A stretch of DNA of 64,000 bases from Streptomyces sp. MST-110588 (GCF_022695595.1 NZ_CP074380.1:6516001-6580000); one strand, 5' to 3'. Positions 7,868-17,276 are shown, numbered from the stretch's first letter. Numbers and translations: made by a program. The notes: a model not told the origin generated them from the sequence alone.

Positions 7868-9723
7868 TCAGCGGCGCGGGCCGAACCGGGCGCGCAGCAC
7901 CTGCGGGTCGTGGTCGCTGGCCTGGTCCGCGTACTCGGCGTTGATGTGGACGATGTCGTAGTCGACGTGCCGCAGGTGACGGCTGGTGAGCATGTGGTCC
8001 AGCACCTGCGCGTTGCCGTTGAAGACATAGCCGTAGCGCTCGGCGCGCGGCAGCCTGCCGACCAGGTCGGTGAGCACCCGGCCGTCGGTCAGCGCCTTCA
8101 GCGCGGGCGAGAACTGGTAGTCGTTCAGGTCGCCCGCGACCACCACATCAGCCTTGGGGTCGGCGGCCAGCAGCTCCTTGACGAAGCCGTTCACGGCCCG
8201 GGCCTGCTGGGTCCGCTGGACCTCGGAGGGACGGGCCGGCGGCTGGAAACGGCTGTCCAGGCCCTGGTCGCCGCCCTTGGAGTTGAAGTGGTTGGCGAGG
8301 ACGAAGACCGTACGGCCCCGGAAGGAGAACTGGCCGGCCAGCGGCTTGCGGCTGTTGGCCCACGCGGCGTTGCCGGGGTCGATGCGGCCGGGGGAGGCGG
8401 ACAGCGCGGCCGGGCCCTGCCCGTGGCCGCCCACGACCTTGACGGGCGTGGTGGCGTCGCCGCCGGGGATGTCGGTGAAGGAGACCCGGGCCGGGTTGTA
8501 GAGGAAGGCGACGCGGATGTTGCCGCCGGGCTGGCCACCGTCCTGGCCGTCGGCCGGGTCGATCTGCCGCCAGGCGTAGGACGGGCCGCCGGCCGCCTTG
8601 ATCGCGTCGGTGAGCTGCCGCAGCGTGGCGCCGGCGGCGACCGTCCTGTCGTTGGCGGGGCCGCTGTTGTCCTGCACCTCCTCCAGGGCGACGATGTCGG
8701 GCGCCGCGAGGTTGTCGACCAGCGCCCGCGCCAGACGGTCGAACTTGGCCTGCGGGGTCCTGGGGGAGAGGTTCTCGACGTTGTACGTGGCCACGGCCAG
8801 CTCGTCCCGGGACTGCTTGCGGGTGGTCTCCCGGGCCGGGCCGCGGTCGGTGAGGCGGCCCAGGGCGGTCGCCTGGATCTCGTAGCCGCCGAAGTTGTCG
8901 TAGTCCAGGGGCCGGCGGTGGTGCCGGTCAGCTCGTCGCCGGTGTCGGCGACGGGGAAGGGGCGCTGCGAGAAGGGAATCAGCGAGGCCACCTTCACCCG
9001 GCCGGCGTTGGGGTCCTGGTACGAGGAGTACAGGACGCCGCCGCGGGCGGTGCGGTGGTGGTGGCGGTCGGCGGTCACCCACAGCTCGTTGTGCTCGCTG
9101 GTCGGGCCGACGACGGGCGCGTCGGTGACCGAGACCCGCATGCCCTCCAGGGACTCGTAGAGGTCCAGCGCGTAGGAGCGCGGGCGCAGCGGCAGCGACT
9201 CGATGTTCCCGCCGTTGCCGCCCTGCGCGCGGGGCGCGTAACGGGCCGGTACGGAGGCGGAGTCGAGGCGGAAGGCGGCCGGGAGCGGGTTGCCGGAGGA
9301 CAGGACGGTCCAGGTGGCACCGGTGATCTGGGTGACGGACTGCAGACCGGCCTGCTCGCCGCCGGGGTAGTACTCGGTGACCGTGCCCGACAGCCGCAGC
9401 GCGTCACCGACGGCGACCTCGGGGGTCTGCTTGCCGGTGAAGACGAAGACGGCCTCGCTGGTGGCCCGGTCGTGGTCGGGGTGCGGGTCCTGGAGCCAGA
9501 AGCCGCGCGCCGAGCCGAAGGCGCGTACGGCCGTGACCGTGCCGGGTACGCCGGTGACCTGCTGTCCGGCCAGCGGGGATATCCGGGTGGTGCCCTGGAT
9601 GTCGTGGATGCGGACGTCCGCGGCGACGGCGGACTGCGGGGCCGCGAGCAGGCCGGCGGTGAGGGCGGCGGTGACCGCCGCGGTGACGGCGGCTGGTCTG
9701 CGGAGCGTACGGCGGAAGGGCAT
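7868..9723 (-). pseudogene. secreted ExeM/YhcR-type endonuclease/exonuclease/phosphatase, frameshifted
   Basis: Reads as one secreted nuclease of about 618 residues split across two frames. N-part from ATG 9723: signal peptide (RRPAAVTAAVTAALTAGLL...AVA), then an OB-fold-like domain (GFWLQDPHPDHDRATSEAVFVFTG). C-part ending at 7868: the EEP catalytic domain with YNVENLSP, DIVALEEVQDN, LANHFNSKGGD, VVAGDLNDYQ and ASDHDPQVL. The frames meet at about 8910, where a run of four G (8908-8911) needs a fifth to restore ...TTAGPLDYDNFGGYE. Either a real one-base deletion or a sequencing error; all catalytic motifs are intact. Probable role: extracellular DNA/RNA or phosphoester cleavage for phosphate scavenging. 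Confidence 0.85.
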
Positions 9724-10083
9724 GGTGGCCTCCGGAGAAGGGGAACGCGGGTGAGGGGGGTGGCCGTGCCGGGCGTACGGGGACGGGCCGGCCGAGTGAG
9801 GACGTGCCGATGCGGCAGGCGTGCTCGGTGATACTCGCGGTGCTTGCGGTGCGTGCAGTGCTTTCGGTTCTGGTGATGCTTACGGTGTCGATGATGCTCG
9901 GTGGTGCTCAGGTGTGCTCGAATGTGCTCTACGCGCGTCAATTTGTGGTGACGCCACGTCAGTTGTCAAGGCTTCTCAGGTGGCCGGACCAGGGCGGGCA
10001 GGTGAACTGCCCGAGATGCGGTTGATTCCGTCTACGCTGGGGCCTCGCACCAGCCGAAGTCCGTCCGAGGAGCTGAACCCCAG
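9724..10083. other. intergenic region between nuclease and acidic hypothetical gene
   Basis: Holds the promoters of the two divergent genes. A GGAG-type ribosome site precedes the nuclease start (CCGGAGGCCACC read on the minus strand). A small open frame with a hydrophobic N-terminus near 9804-10025 has no ribosome site and atypical codon use; I do not call it a gene. Confidence 0.5.
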
Positions 10084-11574
10084 ATGTCCGCAGACCGCCC
10101 CAACCTGCCGCCGGTGCGGCTGCACTCCGAAGCGGAGCTGGCCCGGGAGGCGCTGAGCGCACCGCTCTTCGCCCGCGCCGTCGAGCTCGCCCGCTGGTCC
10201 GAGGGCGGCGTGCCCGTAGGTGTCGGCGGGGAGATCCTCCAGGAGCGGCTGCTCGCCGCCACCGAACACCTCGGCCTGGAGAAGGACGAGGAGGGGCTCG
10301 CCCACGCCGCCGAGGCGTGGCAGCTCGCCGTGGACACCGGCCTGGTCCAGGTACAGGAGAGCGCCGAGGCGGAAGAGGACCTGCCCGAAGACGCCGCCGT
10401 CGGCACCGCCACCCCCGGCGAGGAGCTGGACCTGCTGACCTCCGGCGGCCCGCAGGACGTCCTGGACATCTGGCTCGGCGGCATGGAGACGGTGCTCGCC
10501 GACGCGGTCGCGCCCGACCTCTCCGACATCGCCGACCAGCTCGCCGCCGGCGGCGAGCTGGACCTGGACGCCATCGACTGGAACCCGGAGGAGGAGGCCG
10601 AGCTGCTGGACGGCATCCTCGGCAACCTCTACCTGCTCACCGCGCTCAACGACGGGCCGCAGCCGGACGTGCCGCTGCCGGCGCTCGCCGCTTCCATGAT
10701 CGTCCCGGAGGACATGGACGAGCCCACCGACGACGTCCTCGAAGAGGTCTCCGAGGCGATGATGCGCCTGGACGAACAGTTCCGCGTCCTGGAGCCGATC
10801 GGGCTGGTCGCCTACCAGCCGGTGGACGAGGCACTCATCGAGGAGCTGGACGCGGACGACGAGGCCGTGCCGGAGGCCGCCGCGCCGGAGCCGGCGGAGG
10901 AGGAGGACGTCTCCCGCTACGGCCTGGTCCGCCTGACCCCGCTGGGCATCTACGCCGTACGGGCGCGGATGCTGGACGCGGGCGTGGACGCGCCGGCCGT
11001 CGGCGACCTGGCCGGACAGGACGCCGATGCGCTGCTGGCCGCGCTGCCGGCCTACCCCGAGAGCCTGGCCCGGGCCGAATCCGAGCAGTGGCTCGCGGCC
11101 CGTACGCCCGAGGACGCCGCCCGCGCCCTGCTCGCAGCGGCCCGCGGCGACGACCCCGGCGCGCCGCTGCGCCGGCTGTCCTGTCAGCAGACCCTCTCGC
11201 TGGCCGGCCCGGAGGCCGAGCCCGCGCTGCGCGAGGTGCTGGAGGACCGGCAGCTCGGCGGGCTGGCCCGGGTCTGGCTCGCCGAGCGGGGCGTGACCGG
11301 CATCCCGGAGCCGTCCCAGGACATGATCTTCTGGCTGACCGTGGACACGATCGCCGCACAGCTCGGTACGGCCGAGGAGGACGGGGCGGAGCTGCGGGAA
11401 CTGCTCCAGGGGCTGGTGAGCGGGCACAACGGGTTCTTCGACGCGGTCTGGCGGGTGGACCACCCGGCGACGGCCGACGTACTGGAGGCGATGGGCCGGC
11501 TGCACCCGGACAGGAAGACCGCCAAGGAAGCCCGTAAGGCGGCTTTCAAGGCGCGGTCGCAGCGCGGGAGCTGA
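10084..11574 (+). CDS. conserved acidic hypothetical protein
   Basis: 496-residue soluble, very acidic protein (long Glu/Asp/Ala stretches such as EAAAPEPAEEEDVSRYG). No signal peptide, membrane segment or catalytic motif that I recognise. The middle part (YGLVRLTPLGIYAVRARML) looks like a winged-helix-type segment; the second half reads like Ala/Leu-rich helical repeats (LSLAGPEAEPALREVLEDRQLGG), perhaps HEAT-like. I believe full-length relatives are common in Streptomyces, but no function can be given. Starts at ATG 10084 shortly after the promoter region; monocistronic, followed by two hairpins. Confidence 0.8.
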   Translation: MSADRPNLPPVRLHSEAELAREALSAPLFARAVELARWSEGGVPVGVGGEILQERLLAATEHLGLEKDEEGLAHAAEAWQLAVDTGLVQVQESAEAEEDLPEDAAVGTATPGEELDLLTSGGPQDVLDIWLGGMETVLADAVAPDLSDIADQLAAGGELDLDAIDWNPEEEAELLDGILGNLYLLTALNDGPQPDVPLPALAASMIVPEDMDEPTDDVLEEVSEAMMRLDEQFRVLEPIGLVAYQPVDEALIEELDADDEAVPEAAAPEPAEEEDVSRYGLVRLTPLGIYAVRARMLDAGVDAPAVGDLAGQDADALLAALPAYPESLARAESEQWLAARTPEDAARALLAAARGDDPGAPLRRLSCQQTLSLAGPEAEPALREVLEDRQLGGLARVWLAERGVTGIPEPSQDMIFWLTVDTIAAQLGTAEEDGAELRELLQGLVSGHNGFFDAVWRVDHPATADVLEAMGRLHPDRKTAKEARKAAFKARSQRGS

Positions 11575-11606
11575 GGGCCGCCGACGATCCGCGGTCCGCG
11601 GATGAC

Positions 11607-11675
11607 CGGTCCTGCGGTTCCCGCCGGTGGCCGGCGGAACCACAGGACCGCGCCGGGCCGTGAGCACGGCCCGGC
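11607..11675. terminator. double hairpin after the acidic hypothetical gene
   Basis: First hairpin: CGGTCCTG (11607-11614) pairs with CAGGACCG (11643-11650), with further GGTTCC/CGCCGG pairing inside. Second: GCCGGGCCGT (11652-11661) pairs with ACGGCCCGGC (11666-11675) around a 4-base loop. Likely terminates the plus-strand gene and possibly the convergent minus-strand pair. Confidence 0.75.
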
Positions 11676-11736
11676 GCGGCGGCGGGAGGACCGGCCGGGG
11701 CCGGCCCCGTCATGCCCGGTGCCTCAGCACGTCAAG

Positions 11737-11815
11737 TACGTCGGTACGCCCGCGAGCACATCGGCACGTACGTCGGCGCTCCAGTACGTCGGCACGTCGG
11801 CACGTACGCGTACCT
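11737..11815. repeat. short CGGCACGTACGTC-type repeats
   Basis: Imperfect reiterations of GTACGTCGGCAC, rich in the palindromes CGTACG and GTAC, just downstream of the 148-residue gene. Function unknown. Confidence 0.55.
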
Positions 11816-12261
11816 CAGCACATCACCTGCGTCGTGTGGTTGAAGGTCGAGGACTGTCCGTTGAACCCGTACGTGCCGCGGTAGGACAGCGGCACCTGGA
11901 ACTGGCCGATGATCGTGATGGTCGAGGCGCAGTTCCCGGGGCCGCCGGGGCGCTGCCCGTCCAGTCGCAACTGCGGGCCGATCGAACCGCCGGTGATGTT
12001 CCACGGTGCGCCGCAGATGCCGGAGGTGATCTGACCGCCGGTGACGACGTGCGGGTAGGTGTTGGGGTTGTAGGTGACCTCCATGTCGAAGGTGAGCGCT
12101 CCGTTGTTCAGCCTCATCTTCGCGGTGACCGCGAGAGCCTGCGGGGAGACGTCACGCTGCCTGGCGAACGCCTCGTCGCGGGTCTTGACCTCGGAGCCCT
12201 GGGCATTGACGTACTGGTGCTCGTACCCCTGCCCCTTCTTCTTCTGCGCTGCGCTGGTCAT
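11815..12261 (-). CDS. hypothetical protein partner of the protease
   Basis: 148 residues with no signal peptide. The N-terminus is charged (MTSAAQKKKGQGYEHQYVNAQ...KTRDEAFARQRDVS); the remainder is predicted beta-rich with Gly, Asn and Thr and two to three cysteines (GGQITSGICGAP, GPGNCASTITIIG, TTQVMC), like a beta-sandwich. Start ATG 12261 has GGGAGA directly upstream. It lies 24 bases downstream of the protease gene on the same strand, so the two are almost certainly co-transcribed. It might be substrate, inhibitor or partner of the protease; nothing in the sequence decides this. Confidence 0.75.
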   Translation of the reverse strand: MTSAAQKKKGQGYEHQYVNAQGSEVKTRDEAFARQRDVSPQALAVTAKMRLNNGALTFDMEVTYNPNTYPHVVTGGQITSGICGAPWNITGGSIGPQLRLDGQRPGGPGNCASTITIIGQFQVPLSYRGTYGFNGQSSTFNHTTQVMC

Positions 12262-12285
12262 GGCTCTCCCTCGGTGTCTGTGGCG

Positions 12286-13449
12286 TCAGGCCAGTTGCTC
12301 GGCGATCTCGACGCGCAGCAGGGCGCGGACGTTCTCGATGTGGTTGAGCACGGTCACCGTCGAGGAACCCGCGAAGAGCAGCCCGATCGCGACGCTGTCC
12401 AGCGAGGTCACCAGCGAACCGGAGTCGCCGCCCGCGGAGATGTTCGTGGTCAGGATCTGGTCCTTGAAGCGCGCGGTGCCGGCCGTACCGTAGTTGACGT
12501 CGATCGTGGCGTCGGTGGAGATGATCCGGCCGAAGCTGATGTTGGTGGTCCGGCCGCTCTTCTTCACCAGGTCACCCACGGCGACGGAGGACTTGCGCCG
12601 CCAGGCCCGCGGCGGACCGCTGAAGTACTGGTCACGGGTGGCGTCCTCGAACTCGACCTTGGCCAGCGCCGCGTCGACGACGTTGTTGTGCTGCGGCAGC
12701 GGGACCTGCGGGGCGAACTGGATCGCGATGAAGCGGGCCAGCGTGCCGATCCGGTCGGCCGGGTCGGTGCCGCCGTCGAACCTGCCGGGCTGGAGCACGG
12801 GGCTGCCCAGCGGCGCCCGGTTGGAGTCCGCCAGGACGTGGTTGTTGCTCAGGATGTAGAACTGCGCCGGTATGCCGAGGCCGGGGGCCGGCGGGTTGGT
12901 CGCGGCGCCGGGCAGGAAGTCGTACACCACACTGCCCAGCGTGCCGGCGGTGACCTGTACGTTCCCGACCGAGAAGCCGGACGGGCAGGGGCGCATACGA
13001 CGCTTGAGGAGCTGCGGCTCCAGGGCGCTGCCGAGCTGGCTGAGCTCTTCGAGCATGGGCTGCGTCAGCGAAGAGGTCAGTCCGCCGTCGGGGCCATAGC
13101 CGGCCTGCTGCTCCATCTGCTGCCTGCCGCCCTGCCCGCGCTGGGCATACGGCTGGGCCTGGGCCGCCACGTGGCCGACCGCGACGACGTCGGTGGGCGT
13201 GCCGTCGTCCATCACGTGCGGGATCACGTCCCGCTCGGGCAGCATCGACTCGGCAACCTTCTGGGTCACGAAGACGAGAACCGCTTCCTCGCCGGTCGGC
13301 TGTCCGTCGGTCCACTTCACGCCGTGGCCGAAGCCGACGACGTTCGCCAGCGGGTTCTGCGGGTGCATGAAGTCGGAAAGTGCCTGTTGACGGGAGGTGT
13401 CGCTGACCTGTCCGCCGGTGGGTCCGCGCATCATCTCGGGCTGGTTCAC
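12286..13449 (-). CDS. trypsin-like (S1 fold) serine protease
   Basis: 387 residues from GTG 13449, which has GAAGAGG seven bases upstream; an in-frame ATG at 13494 would add 15 residues. All three chymotrypsin-fold catalytic elements are visible in order: His in ILSNNHVLADSN, Asp in NNVVDAALAKVEF and Ser in SAGGDSGSLVTS. The first ~190 residues hold a domain with HPQNPLANVVGFGHGVKWTDG and VLVFVTQKVAES, typical of Nal1-like bacterial proteases. No clear signal peptide, so the site of action is uncertain. Followed by the 148-residue protein in the same unit. Confidence 0.85.
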   Translation of the reverse strand: MNQPEMMRGPTGGQVSDTSRQQALSDFMHPQNPLANVVGFGHGVKWTDGQPTGEEAVLVFVTQKVAESMLPERDVIPHVMDDGTPTDVVAVGHVAAQAQPYAQRGQGGRQQMEQQAGYGPDGGLTSSLTQPMLEELSQLGSALEPQLLKRRMRPCPSGFSVGNVQVTAGTLGSVVYDFLPGAATNPPAPGLGIPAQFYILSNNHVLADSNRAPLGSPVLQPGRFDGGTDPADRIGTLARFIAIQFAPQVPLPQHNNVVDAALAKVEFEDATRDQYFSGPPRAWRRKSSVAVGDLVKKSGRTTNISFGRIISTDATIDVNYGTAGTARFKDQILTTNISAGGDSGSLVTSLDSVAIGLLFAGSSTVTVLNHIENVRALLRVEIAEQLA

Positions 13450-14144
13450 ACCAGACCACCTCTTCCCCGGTGGGCGGGTCCCGTCCGGCTCCAAGCCGTA
13501 CGCCCACGGACAGGGCCCGTACGCCCGTCAGTGGGGGGCGCGTACGGCCGCGGGGCGGGGCCACGTTCGCTTGACGAGTCCGGCCCGCCGCGGCGGGCGG
13601 CTCGGATGGAGGGCGGACACCCTGCACGGACGGACGTGCGTGCCGTGCGGCCGACGCGCGTGCCGTGCGGCCCAGGGTCCGCGCACTCCCTGTGGGTGAT
13701 GCAGATCGGTGGAGCAGCTAGGTAGGGACTGTCTATTGCCGGGGCGGGCGGCGGTCAAGGCGGTATGCGGGAAATCTTGCACTAGCTGAGTGAATGCCCT
13801 CGTTGACCTTGTTTGCCATGGCTCCGAGGGTGAGTCAATCGCTGCCTGAACGACGTCCGGCGTTCAACTGGAATTCGCGGGGGGACGGGAGGGTGTGCCG
13901 CGCGGACGCCGCGTGCGCCGCGGAGACGGAGTGCACCGCGGAGACGGAGTGCGCCGCGGCAACGGTGTGCGCCGCGGCAACGGTGTGCACCGCGGAGACA
14001 GCAGAGGCAGCGCAGACAAGCAGGGACAGGCGCAGTCAAGCGCAGACAAGCGGGGACACGCGCAAGCAAGCGCAGACAAACGGGAACGAGAGCCGCACAG
14101 GGGCGGCGGAGACATCGGCCGGCCTTGCCCAGGAGATGACGGAG
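13450..14144. other. long intergenic region with repeat tract upstream of the PhoX gene
   Basis: The open frame of the PhoX gene extends back to 13794, but residues it would add are Cys/Ala/Thr/Glu repeats with no signal peptide, so I treat 13450-14144 as non-coding. It contains the divergent promoters, an 18-bp tandem repeat (13914-14003) and a second repetitive stretch with GCGCAGACAAGC words (about 14010-14090). Confidence 0.6.
13914..14003. repeat. 18-bp tandem repeat, five units
   Basis: Five adjoining 18-base units starting TGCGCCGCGG or TGCACCGCGG at 13914, 13932, 13950, 13968 and 13986. They alternate between GAGACGGAG and CAACGGTG endings. The unit is a multiple of three and keeps a frame open in front of the PhoX gene. 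Confidence 0.9.
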
Positions 14145-15623
14145 ATGCCCATGCCGCTCACCCGGAGAGACTTCGCCGCACGTTCCGCCCTCGCCGGGGC
14201 GGGCATCGCGCTGACCGGCAGCACCGGCGTCCTGGCCACCGCGCCCGGCGCCCTGGGGGCACCGTTGCCGCAGGGCACGGAGACGGACCCACGGACACCA
14301 GGCGCCGCTCGTGACGCCTCCGGTGCGCACCGCCCCCGGCTCGGTTACGGCCCGCTGATCCCGGACCCGCGCGGCATCCTGGCGCTGCCGGCCGGATTCT
14401 CGTACGAGATCATCACCCGGGCCGGCGTGACCAGGCTGGAGAGCGGCGAGCCGACCCCCTCCCACCACGACGGCACCGCCGCCTTCCCGGGCCCGCGCGG
14501 GACGACCCTGCTCGTCAACAACCATGAACTCAAAGGCCCGCGCGCCAAGTGGCCCTACCCGGTGCCGCTCGCCGAGGGCCTGGTCTACGACCCCGCCGCG
14601 GCCGGCGGCTGCACGGTCGTGGAGGTCTCCCGGGACGGCGAGCCCGTGGGCGAACGGGTCGGCATCGCCGGCACCTCCACCAACTGCGCGGGCGGGCGCG
14701 CCCCTTGGGGTACCTGGCTGACCTGCGAGGAGACCGAGGACCAGGCCGGCCACAACGGTATGACCAAGGACCACGGCTATGTCTTCGAGGTCGACCCCCA
14801 CGACCTGCGGGCCGCCCGCGACCCCCGGCCGGTCAAGGCGCTGGGCCGGTACGCCCACGAAGCCGTGGTCGTCGACCCCGAGCGCGGCCACCTCTACCTG
14901 ACCGAGGACGCCTCCAACCCCAACGGCCTCCTCTACCGCTGGACACCCCCGCACGGCTTCACACACGGCCGCGGCCGGCTGCGCACCCTGGCCGAGGACG
15001 CCGGGGTGCTGGCGGCGTTCCGGTGCCACGACTCCGGGGGCCGCTTCGTGGACGACCTCTCCCGGGCCACGAAGAGCGGCACGGTGTACGGGGTGGACTG
15101 GGCGGAGGTCGCCGACCGCGACGCCCGTACGACCCCGGTGCGCCGGCAGTTCGCCGACGGGGAGGTCACCCGCGCCCGGAAGCTGGAGGGCATGTGGTGG
15201 GCGGACGGCGGCGCGTACGTCGTGGCCTCCTACGCCCGGGAGGAGAGCCCGGTGCGGCACGACGGACAAATCTGGTTCTACGATCCGCGCCGGCGCACCC
15301 TCACGCTCAAGGTCCGCCTCGGGGTCAACCCCGATCCCACGAACGACGGTGCCTTCGACGGGCCCGACAACATCACCGTCTCGCCGCACGGCGGCCTGAT
15401 CGTCGCGGAGGACGGCGAGGGGCTCCAGCACCTGTTCGGGGCCACCGACGACGGACGTACGTACCCGGTCGCGCGCAACGAACTGAACCTGGGGACGCCG
15501 CAGGAGCCCGAGTACAGCGAGTTCACCGGCCCGGTCTTCTCACCGGACGGCCGTACGCTCTTCGCCAACATCCAGGAGCCGGGGATCATGCTGGCGATCA
15601 CGGGGCCCTGGCGGCGCGTGTAG
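14145..15623 (+). CDS. PhoX-family (DUF839) Tat-exported protein, putative alkaline phosphatase
   Basis: 492 residues. Twin-arginine signal peptide: MPMPLTRRDFAARSALAGAG... followed by an Ala-rich cleavage region. The mature part is a PhoX-like beta-propeller (LVNNHELKG, GTSTNCAGGRAPWGTWLTCEE, GYVFEVDP, EGMWWADGG, ITVSPHGGLIVAEDGEG, FTGPVFSPDGRTLFANIQ). PhoX enzymes use Ca and Fe to release phosphate from organic esters outside the cell. Start candidates are ATG 14145 (AGGAG nine bases upstream) and ATG 14151 (GGAG six bases upstream); both keep the Tat motif. The gene stands alone between repeat DNA and the flavin oxidoreductase. Confidence 0.85.
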   Translation: MPMPLTRRDFAARSALAGAGIALTGSTGVLATAPGALGAPLPQGTETDPRTPGAARDASGAHRPRLGYGPLIPDPRGILALPAGFSYEIITRAGVTRLESGEPTPSHHDGTAAFPGPRGTTLLVNNHELKGPRAKWPYPVPLAEGLVYDPAAAGGCTVVEVSRDGEPVGERVGIAGTSTNCAGGRAPWGTWLTCEETEDQAGHNGMTKDHGYVFEVDPHDLRAARDPRPVKALGRYAHEAVVVDPERGHLYLTEDASNPNGLLYRWTPPHGFTHGRGRLRTLAEDAGVLAAFRCHDSGGRFVDDLSRATKSGTVYGVDWAEVADRDARTTPVRRQFADGEVTRARKLEGMWWADGGAYVVASYAREESPVRHDGQIWFYDPRRRTLTLKVRLGVNPDPTNDGAFDGPDNITVSPHGGLIVAEDGEGLQHLFGATDDGRTYPVARNELNLGTPQEPEYSEFTGPVFSPDGRTLFANIQEPGIMLAITGPWRRV

Positions 15624-15723
15624 CGGGGGAGGAAGGCGGGCGACCCGCCGGGCCGCCGAACCGCTGATCCGGCGACCCGGCCAGGGACGGAATCATGCGC
15701 GCCCACGATTGTTGAACAGACAT

Positions 15724-16851
15724 GTGAGCCCAACGACACGGCCGGCGCGCTCCACGGCCCCACCCAAGGAGCCTTCCGCGCCTTCCCCGCTTTCTGCTGC
15801 TTCCCCGCTTTCCTCTTCCTCGTCGGCGTACTCCGGTACGCGCTGGTCGGTCCTGGACCGCTCCCGGACCCGGCAGGGGCGGCCGGAGGCGGAGGCGCTG
15901 CGGGACACCGTACGGCTGGCGCGCCGGGCCGAGGAACTGGGGTACCACCGCTTCTGGGTGTCGGAACACCACAGCGTGCCGGGGGTCGCCGGGTCCGCGC
16001 CGACCGTGCTCGCCGCGGCGGTGGCCGCGGCCACCAGCCGGATCCGGGTCGGGACGGGCGGTGTGATGCTGCCCAACCACCGGCCGCTGGTGGTCGCCGA
16101 GCAGTTCGGCGTACTGGAATCGCTCTTCCCCGGCCGGATCGACATGGGACTGGGCCGGTCGGTCGGCTTCACCGACGGCATCCGCCGGGCGCTGGGCAGC
16201 GACAAGGAGGCCGCCGACCGCTTCGGTGAGCAGGTGGCGGAGCTGCTGGGCTACTTCACCGGCGAACAGCGCGCCCATCCGCAGGTGCACGCCCGCCCCG
16301 CCGAGGGACTGCGGGTGCCGGCCTTCGTCCTGGCCACCGGAGCGGGCGCGGACCTCGCGGCGGCAGCCGGCCTGGCCCTGGTCATCGGCGACCTGCGGGG
16401 CCAGGAGGCGATGCTGGCGGCGATCGAACGCTACCGGGCCGCCTTCCGCCCCTCGGCGCTGTGGGAACGGCCGTACGTGATCGTCTCGGGCACGGTCGCC
16501 GTCGCCGACACCTCCGAGGCCGCCCGGCGGCTGCTCCTCCCCGAGGCGTGGTCGATGGCCTACTCCCGTACGCACGGCGTCTTTCCGCCCCTGGAACCGG
16601 CCGACGCCGTACTCGCCCGCGAGCCGTACATGACCGCCAAGGAACGCGAGTTCTACCAGGCCGCGCAGCGCGGTCACCTCCACGGCACGGAGGACGAGGT
16701 CGCCGACGCCCTGCGCACCCTGTTGGACCGCAGCGGCGCCGACGAAGTACTGGTCACCACCAGCACCCACGACCGCGACGCCCTCCTGGACTCCTACGAA
16801 CGCCTGGCACACCTGACCGGCCTGACCGGACCGGTGGGACGGGCAGCTTGA
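15724..16851 (+). CDS. LLM-class flavin-dependent oxidoreductase (MsnO8-like)
   Basis: F420- or FMN-dependent luciferase-like monooxygenase. Visible: ARRAEELGYHRFWVSEHHSVPGVAGSAP, the TIM-barrel strand RIRVGTGGVMLPNHRPLVVAEQFG, and LFPGRIDMGLGRSVG. The first ~35 residues are Ser/Pro-rich (PSAPSPLSAASPLSSSSSA) and unusual for the family, so the start is uncertain: GTG 15724 is used, TTG 15709 is also in frame. 375 residues. Substrate unknown; no partner flavin reductase next to it. Confidence 0.88.
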   Translation: MSPTTRPARSTAPPKEPSAPSPLSAASPLSSSSSAYSGTRWSVLDRSRTRQGRPEAEALRDTVRLARRAEELGYHRFWVSEHHSVPGVAGSAPTVLAAAVAAATSRIRVGTGGVMLPNHRPLVVAEQFGVLESLFPGRIDMGLGRSVGFTDGIRRALGSDKEAADRFGEQVAELLGYFTGEQRAHPQVHARPAEGLRVPAFVLATGAGADLAAAAGLALVIGDLRGQEAMLAAIERYRAAFRPSALWERPYVIVSGTVAVADTSEAARRLLLPEAWSMAYSRTHGVFPPLEPADAVLAREPYMTAKEREFYQAAQRGHLHGTEDEVADALRTLLDRSGADEVLVTTSTHDRDALLDSYERLAHLTGLTGPVGRAA

Positions 16852-16922
16852 CGAATCGACCGCGCTGTACGAGCAGCTCCGCCATCCATGAACCACGCGC
16901 TTGTGGCAGTACCCCATACCTG

Positions 16923-17276
16923 TTACCGCTCGATGGAAAGCGACCAGCGGACTGATGACGGGGCCGTTACCTGGACTGTGGCCCCTATACGCTTCCGCTC
17001 GAACCGAAATTCATTGTACGTGCCATTCACCTTGTCGCCTGTGCAGGTGAGCGGGAAACTCATCGGCTCGACGAAGACGGTCAAGGTGCCTTTCCCTGAA
17101 CAATTGACCTGTATGGCCAGGCGTCCGGAGATTGTTCTGCTGCCGAGCGGTAAGTTCACACTTCCCTTGCGGGAGTGAGCGCTGAGCAGCACCGTATTGC
17201 CGGGGAAAGGCCTGGGTGCCCTGGTGACGCTTTCGCCGCCGACGCGATGAAACCAGCGGTCCCCGTCTGACTCCAC
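16923..17276 (-). CDS. small hypothetical protein with a TTA codon
   Basis: 117 residues from GTG 17276, less GC-rich than its neighbours. The C-terminal half (IQVNCSGKGTLTVFVEP, SFPLTCTGDKV, TAPSSVRWSLSIER) resembles the ends of small streptomycete secreted or lipoprotein beta-sandwich proteins, with two cysteines that could pair. No signal peptide is visible, and an in-frame stop lies just upstream, so the N-terminus may be lost. Codon 42 (17151-17153) is TTA, the rare bldA-dependent leucine codon. Might be a truncated remnant. Confidence 0.55.
   Translation of the reverse strand: MESDGDRWFHRVGGESVTRAPRPFPGNTVLLSAHSRKGSVNLPLGSRTISGRLAIQVNCSGKGTLTVFVEPMSFPLTCTGDKVNGTYNEFRFERKRIGATVQVTAPSSVRWSLSIER

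Noticed and set aside
9804..10025. Small hydrophobic ORF in the nuclease upstream region
   Set aside because: No ribosome site and poor codon bias; overlaps the region needed for promoters.
13794..14144. N-terminal extension of the PhoX-family protein
   Set aside because: Would bury the Tat signal behind 117 repeat-coded residues; AGGAG-ATG at 14145 is far better.
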